This document shows, one piece after another, positions 1 through 5,996 of a DNA stretch of 5,996 bases. The position numbers and the translations under genes were made by a program. How positions within the stretch are numbered: the first letter of the stretch is position 1; each line of letters opens with the position of its first letter. The DNA lies in contig JBAQYV010000079.1 of NCBI GenBank assembly GCA_049790315.1, forward strand, positions 1 to 5,996. The letters are read 5' to 3'. The notes beneath the pieces are model-generated. The model searched no databases. It saw nothing but the letters and a program-made list of their open reading frames with translations, and was not told where the DNA came from. The stretch comes from DASPOJ01 sp049790315. Lineage in GTDB: Bacteria > Acidobacteriota > Terriglobia > Acidiferrales > UBA7541.

Positions 1-546
1 CTTCTCGATGAGTGCGAGCTGACGCTTTTCCTGCGCATTTCTCACGATAGGTTCCGCGACAGCACCGCAGCGCCGGTCGGCCACGATTGTGGAAGAACGG
101 TAGCGTTCTTCCTTCGTGGGTTTTCGCTTCTCTTCGATCCACGGGAAAATATCAATGTCCCGCATCTGGAACAAAATTACCGCAATCTTCTTGAGTTGTA
201 CCTTTAGGAATTTCTCTGCGAGTTGCGGGGGAAGCTTGCCCTGTTCGAGCGTACCCACAAAATTCTTCGTGGAGTCGGCGAGTCCAATGAGCCTGTCACG
301 TGCTAGCGGCGGACATGTAGACATGCGCAGGGTTGGCAGAATTCCGGGATGAGCTTTGATTAGATCTGGTGTGATGATCGTCAGATCCTTGGTGAGGGTA
401 AGGCTCCGCTCGACGCTTTCAATCGTTTTCTTGCGGGTATCCCGGTAGGCCTTGGGCGCAAACTTCATGAACCAGCGATTGAACTGATCAACTGAGGCGC
501 GGGTGTCTGCCTTCCATAAGTGCGGCTTATCGGCGTTAATGGGCAT
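1..546 (-). CDS. XamI-family type II restriction endonuclease, N-terminal part (runs off left edge)
   Basis: The frame is open from an ATG at 546 to the window edge and gives 182 residues without a stop. The N-terminus (MPINADKPHLWKAD, then WFMKFAPKAYRDTR at 25-38), the block RMSTCPPLARDRLIGL at about 74-89, and VADRRCGAVAEPIVRNAQE at about 155-173 match what I recall of the XamI restriction endonuclease family. Full-length members have about 300 residues, so roughly the last third is missing and the catalytic residues cannot be checked. XamI itself cuts GTCGAC; whether this homologue shares that specificity is unknown. The start is fixed by an in-frame TAG two codons upstream. No Shine-Dalgarno is evident; a TACAAT at 573-578 (minus strand) could be a -10 box, without a convincing -35. 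GC content is near 50%, below the roughly 60% of neighbouring genes, which suggests horizontal acquisition. The partner methyltransferase is not in the window and is expected further left. Confidence 0.75.
   Translation of the reverse strand, partial: MPINADKPHLWKADTRASVDQFNRWFMKFAPKAYRDTRKKTIESVERSLTLTKDLTIITPDLIKAHPGILPTLRMSTCPPLARDRLIGLADSTKNFVGTLEQGKLPPQLAEKFLKVQLKKIAVILFQMRDIDIFPWIEEKRKPTKEERYRSSTIVADRRCGAVAEPIVRNAQEKRQLALIEK
91..112. repeat. Perfect inverted repeat (9-bp arms, 4-nt loop) inside the restriction gene
   Basis: GGAAGAACG at 91-99 is the exact reverse complement of CGTTCTTCC at 104-112, separated by GTAG. In the transcript it covers codons for residues 146-152 (EERYRSS). 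A weaker hairpin, CCAC-GATT-GTGG at 81-92, abuts it and shares two bases. There is no U-tract, so it is not an intrinsic terminator. It may be chance or an mRNA structure. Confidence 0.5.
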
Positions 547-629
547 GAGCTAATTTAACAGTTGCTTGTTGGATTGTAACTCATGCCGACGGGCCAAGCA
601 GGCTCGGTATTAAATCGCATGCCTTCCTG

Positions 630-2006
630 TTATTTCGGTCCGATCTTGTAGAGAACGCTTGCGTGGGGCGCGAGGGACACTCGAATGCGATCCTGTGGGC
701 CCAAATCCTTGTGCGCCCATAGATCGCGGACGTTCGGGCGTTTCGCGGCGATGCCGACGTCGGACCAAGCCAAATCCGTGGATTCGACGGAGTCTCCGAC
801 ATTGAAAACGGCGACGTATCTTGCGGAGCTGCCGGGCTCGCCGGCGGTCCAGGCGATTGTGTCACCCTGGTGGTAGGACTGATGGCCTCCGGCGCTGTTC
901 TGATTGACCGCGAGGACTTCTGGATTCGTGATCAAGGCAAGTGTGAAGGCATCGTTGCTGGGCAAATCTCCTCCGAACATGAGAGGGGATCGAAAAATGG
1001 ACCAGAGCGTCATCACGGTTTGCTGTTCGTCGTGGGTGAACAGGGACGAGCGGTCGTCTCCGCGTTCGGCTCGAATGCCTATGCGGCCCAAGGGCAACAT
1101 GTCGGCATCGGGCCAGCTTCCGGGGTGAGAATAGGATTCCCATGAGTGTGCGATCTCAAATTGGCGCTTCAGCGAAGGCCAGTTGTCCCAGAAATCGTTT
1201 GAGATGCGCCACAATTGCGAAGTCGCGGCGAGGAAATCGCCATATTCGGGAAGCGACGGTCCGGGCGAAAGGCTGAGGACGATCGGGCGGCCGGTTTTCT
1301 TGAGCGCTTCGTGCAGGGCCAGAATCTCGGACGCGCGGGCGGGCGTGTCCATGTCGTCGGCTTTGATGTAGTCGGCGCCCCAGGAAGCGTAGAGTTCCGC
1401 GAGTGAGTCGTAATAAGCCTGCGCTCCGGGCTTCGACATATCCACGCCGTAGGTATCCTCCATTCCTTGCCATTTACAGACGTTGATTTTGTCGGCGATA
1501 TCGGCGGCGTGGTAGGGAGTGCCTTTGATGGGCAAGTTTTTTTCGACGGCTTCGCGCGGAATTCCACGCATGATGTGGAAACCGAATTTCAGGCCCTTGC
1601 TGTGAACGTAGGCGGCGAGACGAGCGAATCCCTGTCCCGCGGCGGCGGAAGGGAAGCGGTTCACGGCGGGAACGAATCTGCCGAATTCATCGACGGTGAC
1701 CGCTCCGCCGGGAATGTAACCGTGCGCCTTGGAGTTCGGTTGATACCACTCGATATCGACGATGATGTACTGCCAGCCGAACTTCGCGAGGTGAGCGGCC
1801 ATGTAATCGGCGTTGGCTTTGACTTCGTCTTCGCGGACGGTTGGTCCGTAGGAATCCCAACTGTTCCAGCCCATGGGGGGAGTGGGGGCGAGCGAAACCG
1901 CGGCGGGATTTGAGGCGACGCCCGCGCCGGCTGGGAAATTCGCGGCGAGCGCCAGGACGACAATGATGAAGCAGGCGGCGGAAAGTTTTGCGATGGATTT
2001 TGTCAT
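630..2006 (-). CDS. Secreted GH27 family glycoside hydrolase (alpha-galactosidase-like)
   Basis: A 458-residue protein with a Sec signal peptide: Lys3 and Lys7, a hydrophobic core at about 11-22, and a likely cleavage after Ala28 (AGA). The mature enzyme begins with the GH27 signature PPMGWNSWD (43-51). The (beta/alpha)8 barrel follows, with YGVDMSKPGAQAYYDSLAEL (186-205) and YIKADD (213-218), where Asp217 of the KxD motif is the expected nucleophile. WRISND (266-271) carries the expected acid/base Asp271, and WPDADML (298-304) is a further family motif. From about 370 a beta-sandwich C-terminal domain is expected. Members release terminal alpha-galactose or related sugars such as beta-L-arabinopyranose by a retaining mechanism, here probably in the periplasm or outside. 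Oddly, the pocket motif is DIEW (84-87) where classical alpha-galactosidases have DD followed by a Trp two residues on, so galactose specificity is uncertain. The gene is divergent from the DinB gene and ends 83 bp before the restriction gene; no terminator is seen in that gap. Confidence 0.9.
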   Translation of the reverse strand: MTKSIAKLSAACFIIVVLALAANFPAGAGVASNPAAVSLAPTPPMGWNSWDSYGPTVREDEVKANADYMAAHLAKFGWQYIIVDIEWYQPNSKAHGYIPGGAVTVDEFGRFVPAVNRFPSAAAGQGFARLAAYVHSKGLKFGFHIMRGIPREAVEKNLPIKGTPYHAADIADKINVCKWQGMEDTYGVDMSKPGAQAYYDSLAELYASWGADYIKADDMDTPARASEILALHEALKKTGRPIVLSLSPGPSLPEYGDFLAATSQLWRISNDFWDNWPSLKRQFEIAHSWESYSHPGSWPDADMLPLGRIGIRAERGDDRSSLFTHDEQQTVMTLWSIFRSPLMFGGDLPSNDAFTLALITNPEVLAVNQNSAGGHQSYHQGDTIAWTAGEPGSSARYVAVFNVGDSVESTDLAWSDVGIAAKRPNVRDLWAHKDLGPQDRIRVSLAPHASVLYKIGPK

Positions 2007-2038
2007 GGTTGCGGCATAGCCCCGGTAACGCAGGCTGC

Positions 2039-2067
2039 ATTAAGAACTACGGGCGAGAAAACGTCAA
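2039..2067 (-). promoter_or_regulatory. Candidate sigma70-type promoter of the GH27 gene
   Basis: On the minus strand TTGACG (2067-2062) matches five of six -35 consensus bases. After exactly 17 bp comes CTTAAT (2044-2039), which matches four of six -10 bases. Transcription would start near 2032 and leave a leader of about 26 nt before the ATG at 2006. It lies in the 148-bp divergent spacer. No equally good promoter is visible for the plus-strand DinB gene. Confidence 0.45.
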
Positions 2068-2143
2068 GAACCGCGCGCCGCTGCGATGGACCGTGGCATC
2101 AAAGACAAAGACGCGGCGCGGCGGCGGGAATATGCCGAAAGAA

Positions 2144-2150
2144 AGAGGGA
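2144..2150 (+). promoter_or_regulatory. Shine-Dalgarno deciding the DinB gene start
   Basis: AGAGGGA lies 4 nt before the ATG at 2155 (AGAGG is 6 nt away). The upstream in-frame ATG at 2086 has no purine-rich site, so 2155 is the better start. Confidence 0.5.
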
Positions 2151-2154
2151 AGCG

Positions 2155-2685
2155 ATGGCCAAGAAAAAAGTGAAGCGGGCGGCGAAGAAGACGGGCGGCG
2201 GGGGCAATAACGACGCGGCGCTGCGCGAGCATGTTGCGGCGCTCCTAAAGGGCGGCGAGGCGCACGCGGACTTTGCGAAGGCGATCGGCAATTTCCCGGA
2301 AGAGAAGCGCGGGGCGCGCGCGGATGGGTCGGTACATACCGGTTGGCAGTTGCTGGAACATCTGCGGATCGCGCAATGGGACATTCTGGAATTCAGCCGG
2401 AATCCGAAGCACGTTTCGCCGAAATTCCCGGATGGCTATTGGCCGAAGACGGCCGAGGCGCCGGACGGCGCGGCCTGGGATAACAGCGTGGCTACTTACA
2501 AGAAGGAATTGCAGGAGATGATCAAGCTAGTGAAGAATCCGAAGACCGATTTGTACGCGAAGATTCCGCGTGGAGACGGTCAGACTGTGCTGCGCGAGGC
2601 GTTGGTGCTTGCGGACCACAATGCGTATCACCTGGCGCAGGTGGTGGATTTGAGAAGGGCGTTGGGGGCGTGGGAGGAATCGTAA
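2155..2685 (+). CDS. DinB superfamily protein (putative metal-binding four-helix bundle)
   Basis: A 176-residue protein. A basic, low-complexity N-terminus (MAKKKVKRAAKK, then Gly-rich to about 17) precedes a DinB-like helical bundle. The three metal-ligand histidines typical of the superfamily are present: His69 in WQLLEHLRIAQWD, and His155 and His159 in ADHNAYHLAQ. The HxxxH pair on the last helix is characteristic. The block NPKHVSPKFPDGYWP (83-97) is common to an acidobacterial subgroup as I recall it. DinB-like proteins resemble thiol-dependent metalloenzymes such as mycothiol or bacillithiol S-transferases, but most, this one included, have no known substrate. It is probably cytoplasmic. 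An in-frame ATG at 2086 would add 23 charged residues; I prefer 2155 because of its ribosome binding site and because the longer form would crowd the divergent promoter region. The gene is followed by a strong terminator and is probably monocistronic. Confidence 0.85.
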   Translation: MAKKKVKRAAKKTGGGGNNDAALREHVAALLKGGEAHADFAKAIGNFPEEKRGARADGSVHTGWQLLEHLRIAQWDILEFSRNPKHVSPKFPDGYWPKTAEAPDGAAWDNSVATYKKELQEMIKLVKNPKTDLYAKIPRGDGQTVLREALVLADHNAYHLAQVVDLRRALGAWEES

Positions 2686-2720
2686 AGCTTCAGCGCTTTC
2701 GCGTTCACGGAAAAGAAAAA

Positions 2721-2749
2721 GGCCCTCGCGATCAGCGAGGGCCTTTTTT
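2721..2749. terminator. Bidirectional intrinsic terminator between convergent genes
   Basis: GGCCCTCGC (2721-2729) pairs perfectly with GCGAGGGCC (2735-2743) across a 5-nt loop and is followed on the plus strand by six T (2744-2749). On the minus strand the same stem is followed by TTTTTCTTTT (2720-2711). It lies 35 bp after the DinB stop and 24 bp after the radical-SAM stop, so it can end both transcripts. Confidence 0.92.
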
Positions 2750-2773
2750 GATTTTGAATTGTGATTGAAAAAG

Positions 2774-4999
<2,226 letters not shown>

Positions 5000-5001
5000 G
5001 T

Positions 5002-5014
5002 GAGGTGACCTCTC
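5002..5014 (-). promoter_or_regulatory. Shine-Dalgarno of the radical-SAM gene, overlapping a short dyad
   Basis: On the minus strand GAGAGG (5014-5009) is 9 nt before the ATG at 4999 and supports this start. It overlaps GAGGT-C-ACCTC (5012-5002), a dyad with 5-bp arms and a 1-nt centre. The centre is too tight for a full RNA hairpin, but a 3-bp stem masking part of the site, or a DNA operator, is possible. Confidence 0.5.
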
Positions 5015-5084
5015 TTTTGTGGTTCCCAAAATCAGAGCCAAAGTACCAAGGGACTTCTCGCCCCGAAAAATGGCCTACATTCAT

Positions 5085-5186
5085 TTAGATGCGATCGCTA
5101 ACAAAGTCGTTTGGAGTCCGGTCCATGGGACCCTGAACCCCACAGACGACGCACCCGGTGCGCCTGCTAAGTCCAAATTCTTCCAT
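5085..5186 (-). CDS. Doubtful 33-residue ORF with a CxxC knuckle
   Basis: ATG at 5186 to TAA at 5085, 33 residues, with Cys12 and Cys15 in TGCVVCG. It ends 85 bp before the radical-SAM start on the same strand. Only a weak GGGA lies upstream of the ATG. Third-position GC is about 59%, not clearly gene-like for this genome. The same frame is open for at least 47 more codons upstream without an ATG, GTG or TTG. It could be a small zinc-knuckle peptide, a leader ORF, or chance, which I think is most likely. Confidence 0.15.
   Translation of the reverse strand: MEEFGLSRRTGCVVCGVQGPMDRTPNDFVSDRI
5120..5162. repeat. Two adjacent short inverted repeats in the radical-SAM leader
   Basis: GGTCC-ATG-GGACC at 5120-5132 and CGCACC-C-GGTGCG at 5150-5162 are perfect dyads about 17 bp apart, some 120-165 bp upstream of the radical-SAM start. 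They could be operator half-sites or parts of a leader RNA; no regulator is identified. Confidence 0.35.
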
Positions 5187-5345
5187 AGTTTCCCGTGACT
5201 TGGGTGATAGGTCTACACAGATGCGTTTAAGGGTAGTTTTCGAGGGGTGAATGGCGCTAATTCGCAGCCAAATGGGGGGTGAGGCCGGAGCGGCGACGAC
5301 GGGCCAAAGGGCAATTGGGGGTAATTCGGCGGAGGGAGGCCGGCG

Positions 5346-5357
5346 GAAAACGTTTTC
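5346..5357. repeat. 12-bp perfect palindrome at the end of the hypothetical gene
   Basis: GAAAACGTTTTC reads the same on both strands and overlaps the TGA stop codon of the gene at 5356-5996. Without a loop or a U-tract it is not a terminator; a protein-binding site is possible, as is chance. Confidence 0.3.
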
Positions 5358-5996
5358 AGTCGTTCAACGCGGGCCGGAGAATCGCGATTGCGAAGTGGGC
5401 CAAGTGAGAGGCGCCTTCGTCGAGCTGTAGCCAGCGGACGACGCAGTAATCTTTGAGATATTTTGGCGCTTTCGCCTGATTGATGCCGAGGTGCTCGGCT
5501 AGTCGAGTGCGGACTGGATCGCCTTGGACTGCTGGGCCACGGCCGCGGCTGGCGGTGCGCAGCAAGTTGGCGATGCCGATGCGCAGAGTTTGGCAGGATT
5601 CGATGTAGTAGTAGGTTGTCTGGTCGGAATCGGAGAGCAGGAAAACGCCGGGGCCCGCGGGCGCGGTGGGCGCTTCTTCAACCGGGCTCGGCGCGGCCGC
5701 GAGCAAGCGGCGCAATTGCGATTCGAGTGGCGCGAGGCGCGAAGAAAGCGCAGGGTCGCCCGCGCGGCCGCGGGACATGAACGACGTCGCGGCGGGCGTG
5801 GAATCGGGATCACGCAAGAATGAGACGGGCGCTTCGCGGCGCACGGGAGGAACCGCAAAAGGGGCGACGCGCGGTGGCGTTTCTTCGTCGGCGGGTTCGT
5901 CGGAACGAACCGGAGTAGGTACGAGTGCCGGCGCTGTTGCCGCTGCTGCTCCAGGAACTACTGCCGCGCCCGGTTTGCGCCGGCGACCGCGGCCTC
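5356..5996 (-). CDS. Hypothetical protein, C-terminal 212 residues (5' end beyond right edge)
   Basis: The frame is open from the right edge to a TGA at 5356-5358. A GTG at 5844 could start a 162-residue product, but the frame continues upstream without a stop and with the same composition, so I read it as 5'-truncated. Visible parts, numbered from the first full codon: an Arg/Lys patch GRGRRRKPG (1-9), reminiscent of an AT-hook or other nucleic-acid-binding tail; a Pro/Ala/acidic linker to about 80; a helix at about 82-100; a second Pro-rich linker; then a compact domain at about 117-212, with a Tyr-rich segment TTYYYIESC (126-134), an aliphatic helix (137-146) and a helical region LAEHLGINQAKAPKYLKDY (165-183), and a hydrophobic ending. 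I do not recognise the family. No membrane segment or signal is visible. Its stop is 356 bp before the radical-SAM start on the same strand, too far to assume an operon. Confidence 0.65.
   Translation of the reverse strand, partial: GRGRRRKPGAAVVPGAAAATAPALVPTPVRSDEPADEETPPRVAPFAVPPVRREAPVSFLRDPDSTPAATSFMSRGRAGDPALSSRLAPLESQLRRLLAAAPSPVEEAPTAPAGPGVFLLSDSDQTTYYYIESCQTLRIGIANLLRTASRGRGPAVQGDPVRTRLAEHLGINQAKAPKYLKDYCVVRWLQLDEGASHLAHFAIAILRPALND

Larger units (their letters stand above)
5000..5355. other. 356-bp spacer and leader of the radical-SAM gene
   Basis: No convincing gene is present. GC content falls to around 50% between about 5013 and 5270, then rises in a G-rich stretch at 5274-5345. 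It holds a ribosome binding site, two adjacent short palindromes (5120-5162), a doubtful 33-codon ORF and, at the far end, a 12-bp palindrome. I see no clear -35/-10 pair for the radical-SAM gene and no terminator for the gene at 5356-5996. No tRNA or riboswitch fold is recognised. Confidence 0.6.

Noticed and set aside
116..352. A 78-codon plus-strand frame in the restriction gene region
   Set aside because: It is antisense to the XamI-like frame, whose family similarity covers the same bases.
587..600. Possible terminator after the GH27 gene
   Set aside because: Only a 5-bp stem with a wobble pair on the minus strand, and no U-tract follows.
1467..1913. A 148-codon plus-strand frame inside the GH27 gene
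   Set aside because: Antisense shadow of a gene with clear GH27 motifs; no ribosome binding site and no recognisable domain.
2086..2154. Longer DinB start at ATG 2086
   Set aside because: No ribosome binding site, and the added 23 residues are a charged stretch outside the family domain; the ATG at 2155 has AGAGGGA upstream.
5301..5336. Possible G-quadruplex from GGG runs at 5301, 5309, 5317 and 5334
   Set aside because: The last loop is 12 nt, too long for a canonical motif; the runs fit a generally G-rich stretch.

Overview
The window looks like chromosomal DNA from a soil-type Acidobacteriota (Koribacter/Terriglobia-like). The reasons are inferential: high-GC coding sequence, a DinB-superfamily protein of the kind common in that phylum, a secreted glycoside hydrolase, and a long radical-SAM protein that resembles tetraether/membrane-spanning lipid synthases. 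The assignment to phylum is from general resemblance, not from a marker gene.

Layout, left to right. (1) Positions 1-546, minus strand: the N-terminal 182 residues of a XamI-family type II restriction endonuclease, which runs off the left edge. It is visibly less GC-rich than its neighbours, as expected for a mobile restriction-modification gene. A perfect 9-bp stem hairpin lies inside it. (2) 630-2006, minus: a secreted GH27 alpha-galactosidase-like enzyme with both catalytic aspartates and an atypical substrate-pocket motif. A promoter with good -35/-10 spacing sits just upstream. (3) 2155-2685, plus, divergent from the GH27 gene: a DinB-superfamily four-helix protein with a complete His triad. 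(4) 2721-2749: a strong terminator, U-tracted on both strands, separating two convergent genes. (5) 2774-4999, minus: a 741-residue radical-SAM enzyme with a rubredoxin-like N-terminal Cys site, a CX3CX2C motif, extra C-terminal cysteines and an Asn-Gly repeat tail. (6) 5000-5355: a 356-bp spacer forming the leader of the radical-SAM gene, with short palindromes and a doubtful 33-codon ORF. (7) 5356-5996, minus: the C-terminal 212 residues of an unrecognised protein with an Arg-rich patch, a Pro/Ala-rich linker and a compact C-terminal domain.

The genes do not form one operon. The radical-SAM gene appears to be a monocistronic unit bounded by its own leader and the shared terminator. The most interesting element is this protein: its motif order matches the Tes/MJ0619 family, so it is a candidate for carbon-carbon coupling of lipid tails into membrane-spanning lipids such as iso-diabolic acid, which acidobacteria are known to make. 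That function is inference from motif order and has not been tested here.
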